A DNA stretch of 30,220 nucleotides from JACQNR01 sp964533045 (lineage in GTDB: Bacteria; Acidobacteriota; Terriglobia; UBA7540). This document shows, piece after piece, positions 1 through 6,954 of this stretch (positions are counted from its first letter, which is position 1; every line of letters starts with the position of its first letter). The notes under the pieces are model-generated. The model was given only the letters and a program-made list of their open reading frames with translations, searched no databases and had not been told where the DNA came from. The stretch spans positions 1 to 30,220 of the forward strand of contig CAZHKT010000028.1 of assembly GCA_964533045.1 (NCBI GenBank), read 5' to 3'. The position numbers were made by a program, and so were the translations under genes.

Positions 1-402
1 GTGGCCGGGGTAGCGTTGGTCGTCCGGCGTCAGGGGGGGCGGAGGCACATCGTAGCTGCGCCGCCAGATCTTCACCTGCGCCTCGCCGTACTTCTCTGCC
101 GTCTGGGCCTTGTTGAGCCCTTGCAGGGCGCCATAATGCCGCTCGTTCAGCCGCCAGGTGTTGTGGATGGGAATCCACATCAGGTCCATTTCATCGAGCG
201 TGATCCAGAGCGTGCGGATGGCGCGCTTCAGCACGGACGTGAACGCCACGTCGAAGACGTAGCCCTCCTTCTTGAGAAGCCTCCCGGCCTCGTGCGCTTC
301 CTGCAACCCCTTTTCGCTCAAGTCCACATCCGTCCAGCCGGTAAAGAGGTTTTCTTTATTCCAAATGCTTTCTCCATGACGCAGTAAAACCAGTTTGTAC
401 AT
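1..402 (-). CDS. gpmA: 2,3-bisphosphoglycerate-dependent phosphoglycerate mutase, N-terminal 134 codons (runs off window)
   Basis: Cytosolic glycolytic and gluconeogenic enzyme interconverting 3- and 2-phosphoglycerate through a phosphohistidine. The minus-strand frame begins MYKLVLLRHGES; His9 in the RHG motif is the residue phosphorylated in this family. Further along come NLFTGWTDVDLS (about residues 18-29) and WRLNERHYGALQGLNK (about 83-98), both diagnostic of the cofactor-dependent dPGM branch. The ATG at 402 is preceded by AAGGAG (408-413 on the minus strand) at five-base spacing. The C-terminal part, with the second catalytic histidine, lies beyond base 1. It sits 139 bp after alaS on the same strand; no terminator is visible between them, so co-transcription is possible. 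Confidence 0.95.
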   Translation of the reverse strand, partial: MYKLVLLRHGESIWNKENLFTGWTDVDLSEKGLQEAHEAGRLLKKEGYVFDVAFTSVLKRAIRTLWITLDEMDLMWIPIHNTWRLNERHYGALQGLNKAQTAEKYGEAQVKIWRRSYDVPPPPLTPDDQRYPGH

Positions 403-541
403 GAGTGCTCCTTAAGAGTTTGGTCTCCATTCGGAAATCCCGCGTCCCAAAGGCGCGAAGCGTTCCATCCGGCGTGCCCAGCGGAGGCAGAGTCACCTGG
501 ACGTGGGTCTCTCCGTTCTCGCGCGCTCCGCCGCGGGGAAT

Positions 542-3181
542 CTACAGCATTTTCTCGATCACCCCCGGCACGGCCGCCAGCGCCTCGTCCAGCTTCGACG
601 GATTCTTCCCGCCCGCTTCGGCCAGGTCTTTGCGCCCGCCGCCCGAGCCTTCGACCCGCTTGGCCGCCTCGCGCACGATCTTGCCCGCATCCAGACGGCC
701 GGTCAGGTCCTTGCTGACCGCCACCACCAGCGACACCGCGCCGTCAGCCACGCTCCCGAGCGCAATCACCCCCGAACCCAGCCGGGGCCGCAGATTGTCT
801 ACCATCTGACGCATCGCCGCGCGGTCGCGAACATCCGCCCGGGCGGCAATCACGCGCACGCCCTTGACTTCTTGGGCCTGCTCGACCAGATCGGCCGTCT
901 GCGACACGGCCTGTTTCAATTGCTGCGCCTCCAGCTGCTTGCGCAACTTCCTTTCGGACTCGGTGAGCTTTTCCACCGCTTGCAACAACTCATCCGGTTT
1001 GGCGCGCAGAGCTCCGGCGAGCAGTGCCAGCGTCTCGCTGGCTTTTCGCAATTGTTCCAGCACGCCCGCGCCGGTGATCGCTTCAATGCGCCGCGTCCCC
1101 GCCGCCACGCTGCCTTCGGCGACGATCTTGAACAGACCGATATTGCCCGTCCGCCGCACATGCGTGCCGCCGCAAAGCTCTTTCGAAAAGCTGCCGTCTT
1201 CAATCGAGACCACGCGCACCTGGTCGCCGTACTTTTCGCCGAAGAGGGCCATGGCGCCGGAATTGACCGCCGCGTCGAGGTCCATGACGTCGGTCCTGAC
1301 TTCCTCGTTGGCCAGCACGTGCGCGTTCACCAGGTCTTCGATGTCGAGCAGATCCTGCGGGTCGACCGCTGCGTAATGCGAGAAGTCGAAGCGCAGCCGG
1401 TCCGGCGCCACCAGCGACCCCGCCTGTTTGACATGCGTTCCGAGCGTCCGCCGTAGCGCCGCGTGCAGCAAGTGCGTCGCGGTGTGATTCCGCCGAATCG
1501 CATCCCGCCGCTCGGCATCCACCACGGCCGTGACGATGTCTCCGGCACGAATCGCGTCGCGCGCCACGGCTTTGTGCGCGATCACGCCGCTGACCGGACG
1601 GTAAGTGTCCGTGACGTGTGCGATTTCTTGATCGCTTCCCGGAACCAGCAGATGACCGGTATCGCCCACCTGACCGCCCGCCTCCGCGTAGAACGGCGTG
1701 TGTTCGAGGACAATTTCCACCTCCTCGCCGGGCCTCACCTCGTTGACAATCTCCCCTTGGCGCACCAGCGCCACGATCTGGCATTTCTCCGAGCGTACCC
1801 GCTGGTAGCCGTCGAAGACCGCGCTCTGTTCCTTGCCGACCTCGACCCAGGCGGGCGCGGCGGCCTTCTTCTCCGCGCCCTTCCACGACGCCCGCGCCCG
1901 TTCGCGCTGCTTCGCCATCTCGGCTTCGTAGCCAGCGCGGTCCACCGAGATTCCCCGGAGACGCAGAATATCTTCGACGAACTCCGGCCTGAGCCCAAAG
2001 GTATCGTGAAGCCTGAAAAGCTCAGTGCCGGAGAGCGTGGCGGTCCCCGAGGTCTCAAGGATGTCATTCAGCCTTTCGAGACCCACGCGGGTGGTATGCG
2101 CGTACTTCTCTTCTTCGACCTTGACGGCTTTGGCGATGTGATGTTCGTGCTCCACGAGTTCGGGGTAAGGCTCCTTCATCATCTGCACCACGTGACCGGC
2201 CATTTTGAAAAGGAACGGCTCGTTCAGGCCCAGCGTTTGGCCGTGGTAGAGGGCGCGGCGCACGATGAGCCGCAACACATAGCCTCGGCCTTCGTTCGAG
2301 GGCAGCACGCCATCGGCAATCAGGAAGGTGGCGGCGCGCGCGTGGTCCGCGATGATGCGAAGCGACACGTCGGTATCGCGATTCGCGCCATACTCCACAT
2401 TGGCGAGGTCGGCGGCTTCCTGAATGAGCGGACGGAACAGGTCGGTATCGAAATTTGAAATTTTCCCTTGCAGCACCGCGCAAAGCCGCTCCAGACCCGC
2501 GCCGGTGTCAATCGAGGGGCGGGGAAGCGGCGTCATCCGGCCCTGCTCGTCGCGATTGAACTGCATGAAGACGAGATTCCATAGCTCAACGTAGCGCCCG
2601 CAGTCGCAGGGAAATTTGCAATCGGCGTGTCCGAGGTCGCTCGCCGCCGGCCCCAGGTCGTAATGAATTTCCGAGCACGGCCCGCAGGGGCCGGTATCGC
2701 CCATCTGCCAGAAGTTATCTTTCTCATCGAAGCGGAAGATGCGGTTGCGCGGCACAATCCGGGCCCAGAGTTCTTCCGCCTCATCGTCTTCGCGGAAGAC
2801 GGTGGCGTAGAGCCGGGCGGATGGAATCCCGAACTCCCGCGTTACCAGTTCCCACGCCCACTCGATTGCTTCCTTCTTGAAATAGTCCCCGAAGGAGAAA
2901 TTGCCCAGCATCTCGAAAAAAGTGTGATGCCGCGCCGTGCGGCCCACCTGTTCGAGGTCGTTGTGCTTGCCTCCGGCACGCACGCACTTCTGCGATGAAC
3001 AGGCACGGGTATACTCGCGCGTCTCGCGCCCCAGGAACACATCCTTGAACTGGTTCATGCCGGCGTTCGCGAAGAGGAGCGTCGGGTCATTGGCTGGAAC
3101 GAGCGAAGAAGAACGCACGATGCGGTGGCCGCGCTCGGCAAAGAAGTTAAGAAATCTGGAACGGATCTGACTCGATAGCAT
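542..3181 (-). CDS. alaS: Alanine--tRNA ligase
   Basis: Charges tRNA-Ala in the cytosol. The 879-residue length is normal for the family. Class II aminoacylation core: motif 2 region around residues 87-102 (TFFEMLGNFSFGDYF) and motif 3 GAGLERL at 227-233. The editing domain has the metal-binding pairs HTATH (566-570) and CGGTH (670-674), followed by a C-terminal DHHA1-type region. Start is ATG at 3181, matching the usual MLSSQIRSRFLNFF-type N-terminus. There is no good Shine-Dalgarno sequence: the leader just upstream is repeat DNA (3191-3218). recX lies further upstream on the same strand. recX-alaS adjacency is well known in bacteria, but here a nuclease-like cassette sits between them. TAG stop at 542-544. 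Confidence 0.98.
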   Translation of the reverse strand: MLSSQIRSRFLNFFAERGHRIVRSSSLVPANDPTLLFANAGMNQFKDVFLGRETREYTRACSSQKCVRAGGKHNDLEQVGRTARHHTFFEMLGNFSFGDYFKKEAIEWAWELVTREFGIPSARLYATVFREDDEAEELWARIVPRNRIFRFDEKDNFWQMGDTGPCGPCSEIHYDLGPAASDLGHADCKFPCDCGRYVELWNLVFMQFNRDEQGRMTPLPRPSIDTGAGLERLCAVLQGKISNFDTDLFRPLIQEAADLANVEYGANRDTDVSLRIIADHARAATFLIADGVLPSNEGRGYVLRLIVRRALYHGQTLGLNEPFLFKMAGHVVQMMKEPYPELVEHEHHIAKAVKVEEEKYAHTTRVGLERLNDILETSGTATLSGTELFRLHDTFGLRPEFVEDILRLRGISVDRAGYEAEMAKQRERARASWKGAEKKAAAPAWVEVGKEQSAVFDGYQRVRSEKCQIVALVRQGEIVNEVRPGEEVEIVLEHTPFYAEAGGQVGDTGHLLVPGSDQEIAHVTDTYRPVSGVIAHKAVARDAIRAGDIVTAVVDAERRDAIRRNHTATHLLHAALRRTLGTHVKQAGSLVAPDRLRFDFSHYAAVDPQDLLDIEDLVNAHVLANEEVRTDVMDLDAAVNSGAMALFGEKYGDQVRVVSIEDGSFSKELCGGTHVRRTGNIGLFKIVAEGSVAAGTRRIEAITGAGVLEQLRKASETLALLAGALRAKPDELLQAVEKLTESERKLRKQLEAQQLKQAVSQTADLVEQAQEVKGVRVIAARADVRDRAAMRQMVDNLRPRLGSGVIALGSVADGAVSLVVAVSKDLTGRLDAGKIVREAAKRVEGSGGGRKDLAEAGGKNPSKLDEALAAVPGVIEKML

Positions 3182-3190
3182 ACGGCTTTA

Positions 3191-3218
3191 CACCACCGAG
3201 GTCACCGAGAGCACAGAG
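3191..3218. repeat. Outer inverted repeat, left copy, of the GxxExxY cassette
   Basis: The sequence begins CACCACCGAGGTCACCGAG and ends CACAGAG. Its reverse complement recurs at 3713-3738 with about 23 of 26 aligned bases identical plus a 2-base gap. The copy starts only about 10 bp upstream of the alaS start codon. A second, inner pair is at 3228-3244 and 3666-3685 and shares CAGAGGCCAC. Confidence 0.7.
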
Positions 3219-3263
3219 GGGAGGTATCTCGGTGGCCTCTGTGATCCCTTGAGTGAATCCTCA

Positions 3264-3656
3264 CTAGAACTTCCCGTTAATGAACCGCCGGATTCCGTCT
3301 TTCAGCACGCAGACGTTGAAGTTGATCAGCAGTCCCACTTTACAGCCTGACAGCTTGAGGTACGAGATGACCTGAGCTTCGTGGATCGGGGCGAGCGCTT
3401 CTACTGACTTGATTTCGACCACGACGCAACCCGCGACCATCAGGTCGATCCGGTATCCACATTCGAGCTTAACATCATGATAGACCAATGGGAGAGGCTT
3501 TTGTGCCTCGATGGCCAGGCCGCGCTTCATCAGCTCAAAGGCTAAGCAGGCTTCGTAAGCCGATTCGAGCAATCCTGGTCCAAGCGTGCGATGAACCTCG
3601 ATGGCAGCCCCAATGATGCTCTGAGTGATCGAATTGATTCTTTCTCGCTCGGTCAT
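3264..3656 (-). CDS. GxxExxY family protein (PD-(D/E)XK nuclease-like)
   Basis: A 130-residue protein with the family signature GLLESAY at residues 28-34. It also has a likely PD-(D/E)XK-type active site: Asp71 in YRIDLM, then Glu81-x-Lys83 in VVVEIKSV, followed by an EAQVISYLK helix (93-101). The fold assignment rests on these motifs and family knowledge; the cellular function of GxxExxY proteins is not established. ATG at 3656. The gene sits between recX and alaS on the same strand, enclosed by two nested pairs of imperfect inverted repeats (3191-3244 and 3666-3738). This suggests acquisition as a unit. A restriction or repair role would be speculation. Confidence 0.9.
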   Translation of the reverse strand: MTERERINSITQSIIGAAIEVHRTLGPGLLESAYEACLAFELMKRGLAIEAQKPLPLVYHDVKLECGYRIDLMVAGCVVVEIKSVEALAPIHEAQVISYLKLSGCKVGLLINFNVCVLKDGIRRFINGKF

Positions 3657-3665
3657 ATTGTCTTT

Positions 3666-3738
3666 TCACCGCAGAGGCCACTGAGGAGACGGAGATTACA
3701 CTACAGGATTTCTCTGTGCTCCGTGCCCTCCGTGGTGA
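3666..3738. repeat. Inner and outer inverted repeats, right copies, of the GxxExxY cassette
   Basis: 3666-3685 (contains CAGAGGCCACTGAG) is the inverted partner of 3228-3244. 3713-3738 (ends CCGTGGTG) is the inverted partner of 3191-3218. About 20 bp separates the right end from the recX stop codon at 3757-3759. Confidence 0.65.
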
Positions 3739-3756
3739 CCGTTCTTACTTCGCGCC

Positions 3757-4260
3757 TTACTCGAAATCGCCGGGGTTCAGGTCCTCGGCGACCGGGCGAA
3801 GCTCCTTCCGCGCGCGCACGGCCTTAATGACTTCGTCGGCGGCGAAGCCGCGGCGCACCAAACTCTGGCAGAGGGAGTTCAACCGGGAGGGCGTCAGGGG
3901 CAGCTTCATGGTGCGGATCTTCTTCTCCAGGGTGCGATTCAGCAGCTCGCGCTCGTCCGTCTCCTCGTAGGCTTCTTGGAGCGCGGGTTCAATGGTGCGG
4001 TAATCGACCAGCCTCGACTTCAGCTCGCGCCGGACGCGAAAGCGGCCGTAGCCGCGGTGGCGGGCGAGCGAGGAGGCCATGATTTCGGCAAACTTCTTGT
4101 CGTTCAGGTAGCCGAGCGAGCGGAGCTTGGCGATGGCTTCCTGGTTGGCGGCGTTGCCCGGGAATTTCTTCTCCAGCGCGCGGCGCAGTTCCGCCACTGA
4201 GCGCGGCCGGCGGGCCAGCATCGCCAGTGCGGCGGAGAAGGGATCTTTATCTCTTGCCAC
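3757..4260 (-). CDS. recX: Regulatory protein RecX
   Basis: RecX binds RecA filaments and limits recombinase activity. The 167-residue sequence shows the three-helix repeat pattern of the family: AAL-ML-RRPRSVAELRRALEKK near residues 10-32, LGYLNDKKFAEIMASS near 49-64, then RRELKSRL and the C-terminal SLVRRGFAADEVIKAV. Start is GTG at 4260, overlapping the pilT 3' end by 14 bp, so translation is probably coupled to pilT. No recA lies in the window. The usual partner alaS follows downstream after the inserted GxxExxY cassette. Confidence 0.93.
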   Translation of the reverse strand: MARDKDPFSAALAMLARRPRSVAELRRALEKKFPGNAANQEAIAKLRSLGYLNDKKFAEIMASSLARHRGYGRFRVRRELKSRLVDYRTIEPALQEAYEETDERELLNRTLEKKIRTMKLPLTPSRLNSLCQSLVRRGFAADEVIKAVRARKELRPVAEDLNPGDFE

Positions 4261-5383
4261 TGCGCGTGCCTTGGGCGGCGCGTTCCATTTCCTGCCGCGC
4301 CGCGTCGGCGGTCGAGCTGATGCCGGCGATGCGCAGCTTGAACTCGTCCGGGTTGGAGGAATTGAGCAGCGCCTCGTCCAGCGTGATCAGTCCCTGCGTG
4401 TAGAGGTCGTAGAGCGACTGGTCGAAGGTCTGCATGCCGTATTGCGACACGCCCTGCGCGATGGCGTCGTGGATCAGGCGCGTCTTGTCCGGGTTGATGA
4501 TGCAATCGCGGATGTATTCGGTGGCAACCAGCACTTCGACGGCGGGGACGCGGCCGATGCCGTCCGACTTGCGCACCAGGCGCTGGCTGATGACCGCCTT
4601 GAGTGTGGTGGCGAGTTGCAGCCGGATCTGCTTCTGCTCGGGCGGCGGAAAGACGGCGATGATGCGCTGAATGGTTTCCGTGGCGTCGAGCGTGTGCAGG
4701 GTGGAAAAGACCAGATGGCCGGTTTCGGCGGCCAGCAGCGCCGTCTGGATGGTTTCCAGGTCGCGCATTTCGCCCACCAGAATCACATCCGGGTCCTGGC
4801 GGAGCGAGGCGCGCAGCGCCGAGCCGAAAGCCGGCGTATCCACTTCCACCTCGCGCTGGTTGACGAAGCCCTTCTTGTCGCGATGCAGGAATTCAATCGG
4901 GTCTTCGATGGTGATGATGTGATCGGTCGAGGTGGAATTGATGCGGTCAATCATGGCGGCGAGGGTGGTGGACTTGCCGCTGCCGGTGGTGCCGGTCACC
5001 AGCACCATGCCGCGCTGCTCCTCGCAGATCTTGTCGATGACCTTGGGGAGGTAGAGCTCCTCCAGCGTCCGGATCTTGGTGGGAATCACGCGCAGCACCA
5101 TGCCCACGTTGCCGCGCTGCTGGAAAACGTTGACCCGGAAGCGGCCCAGCCCCGCCACGCCGTACGCCATGTCCAGTTCGGTATTCTCCTTGAACTTCTG
5201 CTTCTGGCGGTTGGTCATGATGCTGAACGCCATGTTCAGCATGTCCTCGCTCGAGACGCGCGGATACTGCGTCATGGGCTGGAGGTTGCCGTCGACGCGG
5301 ATGTAGGGATAATTGCCCACCTTCAGATGCAGGTCCGAAGCCTTGCTCTCACACGCCGATCGCAGCAGGTCGTCAATGTTCAT
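4247..5383 (-). CDS. pilT: Type IV pilus retraction ATPase PilT
   Basis: Cytoplasmic hexameric ATPase that powers pilus retraction and twitching. The 378 residues include Walker A GTTGSGKST at 131-139, Asp box IEDPIEF at 159-165, Walker B region DVILVGEMRD at 199-208, and His box TGHLVFSTLHT at 221-231. The C-terminal stretch GMQTFDQSLYDLYTQGLIT is typical of PilT. The AIRNLIRE motif of classical PilT appears here as YIRDCIIN (290-297), so a PilT/PilU-like paralog is possible. ATG at 5383 is preceded by a GAGGA Shine-Dalgarno. First gene of a pilT-recX unit; a possible promoter lies at 5424-5453. No other pilus genes are present in the window. Confidence 0.95.
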   Translation of the reverse strand: MNIDDLLRSACESKASDLHLKVGNYPYIRVDGNLQPMTQYPRVSSEDMLNMAFSIMTNRQKQKFKENTELDMAYGVAGLGRFRVNVFQQRGNVGMVLRVIPTKIRTLEELYLPKVIDKICEEQRGMVLVTGTTGSGKSTTLAAMIDRINSTSTDHIITIEDPIEFLHRDKKGFVNQREVEVDTPAFGSALRASLRQDPDVILVGEMRDLETIQTALLAAETGHLVFSTLHTLDATETIQRIIAVFPPPEQKQIRLQLATTLKAVISQRLVRKSDGIGRVPAVEVLVATEYIRDCIINPDKTRLIHDAIAQGVSQYGMQTFDQSLYDLYTQGLITLDEALLNSSNPDEFKLRIAGISSTADAARQEMERAAQGTRSGKR

Positions 5384-5423
5384 GGTCGTTCCTCATGGAT
5401 GCCGTTCCCCATCGTTGGGAGGA

Positions 5424-5453
5424 AACCTAACACACCCCGCGCGCGAGTGTCAA
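5424..5453 (-). promoter_or_regulatory. Possible sigma-70-type promoter of pilT-recX
   Basis: On the minus strand a perfect -35 TTGACA (5448-5453) is followed after 18 bp by TAGGTT (5424-5429), a weak -10 with 3/6 consensus bases. It would give a leader of about 35 nt to the pilT ATG. Confidence 0.35.
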
Positions 5454-5516
5454 AGGAGGATTCAGGATTCAGGCCGGGGAATGATGAATGGTGAAGTGGG
5501 GGGCGTCAGGCCTCGC

Positions 5517-5636
5517 GTAGCGCAAGGCTTGTCGTTTAGCCTTGCGGTTCTTCCAGCGGCGCGGGGCTTTGCACTCGCCGCCGATATGGCGCCTCGATGG
5601 CTGAGCCGCAACGCCCAAGATCGGGCGTTGCACTAC
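5517..5636. repeat. Head-to-head pair of GTAG-type palindromic repeats (family A)
   Basis: The left unit begins GTAG (5517) and forms stem CGCAAGGCT (5521-5529) with AGCCTTGCG (5538-5546). The right unit, inverted, begins GTAG on the minus strand at 5636-5633 and forms a 9-bp stem, 5608-5616 with 5623-5631, around a 6-base loop. Both units end in TGCGG. The right unit's GTAG contains the TAG stop codon of ilvE (5633-5635). A second pair of the same design and similar length is at 8417-8532. The hairpin beside ilvE could act as a 3' transcript end, but it has no U-run. Confidence 0.75.
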
Positions 5637-6577
5637 TTCTCGATACCGACGGGCTGGTTGCAGGGGGTGAGCCAGCCGTACTTATCCTCGGCGCGGCCTT
5701 CGACGATGGAGAGGAAGCGCTCTTGGAGCTTCTTGGTGATTGGGCCGGGCTTACCAGTCCCCACCGTGATGCGGTCGACGGAGCGGATGGGAGTAATCTC
5801 CGCCGCCGTGCCGGTGAAGAAGACTTCGTCGGCGATGTAGAGCATTTCGCGCGCGATGATCTGTTCAACGACGGTGATGCCGAGTTCGTGCGCCAGCGTG
5901 ATGACGGAATCGCGCGTGATGCCGGGCAGCACGGACGAGCCAAGCGGCGGCGTGAACAGCTTGCCCTCGCGTACCACGAAGATGTTCTCGCCGCTGCCTT
6001 CGCTGACGTTGCCCGAGGGGTCGAGCGCGATCCCCTCGACGTAGCCGTTGGTGATGGCCTCCATCTTGATCAGCTGCGCGTTCATGTAGTTCGCCGCGGC
6101 CTTGGCCATGGGCGGCAGGGTATTGGGCGCCATGCGGTTCCACGAGCTGACGCAGACGTCCACGCCCTGATTGAGCGCCTCGGCGCCCAGATACTTGCCC
6201 CACTTCCAGGCGAGCAGATAAATCTCGATGGGATTCTTCATCGAGTTGACGCCCACTTCGCCGTAGCCGCGCAGAACGATGGGTCGGAGGTAGCAGTGCG
6301 GCGCCTTGTTGATGCGCACCAGTTCAATGAGCGCTTGCTCGAGGTCGCCGCGCGAGTAGGCAAGCTCCATGCGGTAAATTTTCGAGGAATTCACCAGACG
6401 GTCGACGTGCTCCTTCAGACGGAAGATGGACGGCCCCTGCGGCGTGTCGTAACAGCGGATGCCTTCAAACAGGCAGGTGCCATAGCTCACGACGTGCGAG
6501 GCGACGTGGATCGTGGCTTCTTTCCACGGTATGAACTTGCCGTTATGCCAAACGTGCTCGTAATAGTCGACGGACAT
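5633..6577 (-). CDS. ilvE: Branched-chain-amino-acid aminotransferase
   Basis: PLP enzyme exchanging amino groups between glutamate and the 2-oxo acids of Val, Leu and Ile; cytosolic. The 314 residues from ATG 6577 match fold-type IV aminotransferases. The likely PLP lysine is Lys159 in MAKAAANY, the number expected for IlvE. Other family blocks are SYGTCLFEGIRCY (31-43), SEGSGENIF (192-200), LPGITRDS (217-224) and FFTGTAAEITPI (253-264). The frame remains open upstream to 6688, but that extension runs into repeat DNA and lacks family similarity. An AGGAAAGG stretch lies about 11 bases before the ATG. TAG at 5633-5635 lies inside a palindromic repeat. Monocistronic by context. Confidence 0.95.
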   Translation of the reverse strand: MSVDYYEHVWHNGKFIPWKEATIHVASHVVSYGTCLFEGIRCYDTPQGPSIFRLKEHVDRLVNSSKIYRMELAYSRGDLEQALIELVRINKAPHCYLRPIVLRGYGEVGVNSMKNPIEIYLLAWKWGKYLGAEALNQGVDVCVSSWNRMAPNTLPPMAKAAANYMNAQLIKMEAITNGYVEGIALDPSGNVSEGSGENIFVVREGKLFTPPLGSSVLPGITRDSVITLAHELGITVVEQIIAREMLYIADEVFFTGTAAEITPIRSVDRITVGTGKPGPITKKLQERFLSIVEGRAEDKYGWLTPCNQPVGIEK

Positions 6578-6649
6578 GGTGAATTCTGCCTTTCCTATTG
6601 ATATCGGCCGAGCCGCGCCCCCCCTTGATGATTTTGCGCGACCGCTCCC

Positions 6650-6806
6650 GTAGCGGCGACCTTCAGGTCGCCATCTCTCTTGCGGCAACCTTCAGGTCAC
6701 CATCTCCCCCGTGGCGTGCTGAAGCCCGCCGCTACGCGACCTTGTGTGGCGGGCCAATGCCCGCCGCGAAATAACCTCGTGTGGCGGGCTGAAGCCCGCC
6801 GCTACG
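6650..6806. repeat. Array of five short palindromic repeats upstream of ilvE
   Basis: Five imperfect hairpin units. Two have the core GCGGCGACCTTCAGGTCGCC or a variant (6653 and 6682). Three have the core GTGGCGGGCTGAAGCCCGCC or a variant (6711, 6746, 6781), two of them ending CGCTACG. Spacing is 29 to 35 bp. The CTTCAGG/CTGAAG loops match those of the 94-bp repeats at 16134-16415. The array accounts for much of the 377-bp gap between ilvE and the TPR gene. Confidence 0.75.
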
Positions 6807-6820
6807 TTCGACATTGGAGG

Positions 6821-6829
6821 ATTATAGCA
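6821..6829 (-). promoter_or_regulatory. Extended -10 promoter candidate for ilvE
   Basis: Minus strand reads TGCTATAAT, a perfect -10 with the extended TGn motif; no convincing -35 is seen. Transcription would start near 6814 and the ilvE leader of about 235 nt would include the whole palindromic array. Confidence 0.4.
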
Positions 6830-6954
6830 CGGGCACCGCGCGACACGCTCGTATCGCGCTGAAAACACGCGGATTGTCTCTTGCCAAGAGCCCGAATTTG
6901 GAGCCTTAACTGAATCGTGAATTTCGTCCTGGAATATCACCCCTGATGGTTTCT

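Noticed and set aside
503..1456. Long open frame on the plus strand opposite alaS
   Set aside because: It lies wholly inside the antisense of a well-conserved gene; its Arg/His-rich translation matches no family and reflects high-GC antisense frames.
3264..3656. Restriction endonuclease call for the GxxExxY gene
   Set aside because: No methyltransferase or other restriction component is near; only a PD-(D/E)XK-like motif supports nuclease ancestry.
4127..5494. Open frame of 455 codons opposite pilT and recX
   Set aside because: Antisense shadow of PilT codons; no domain or start signal.
5608..5631. Intrinsic terminator of ilvE
   Set aside because: The stem is strong but no U-run follows, and the same structure recurs as a repeat unit elsewhere, so it is listed as a repeat.
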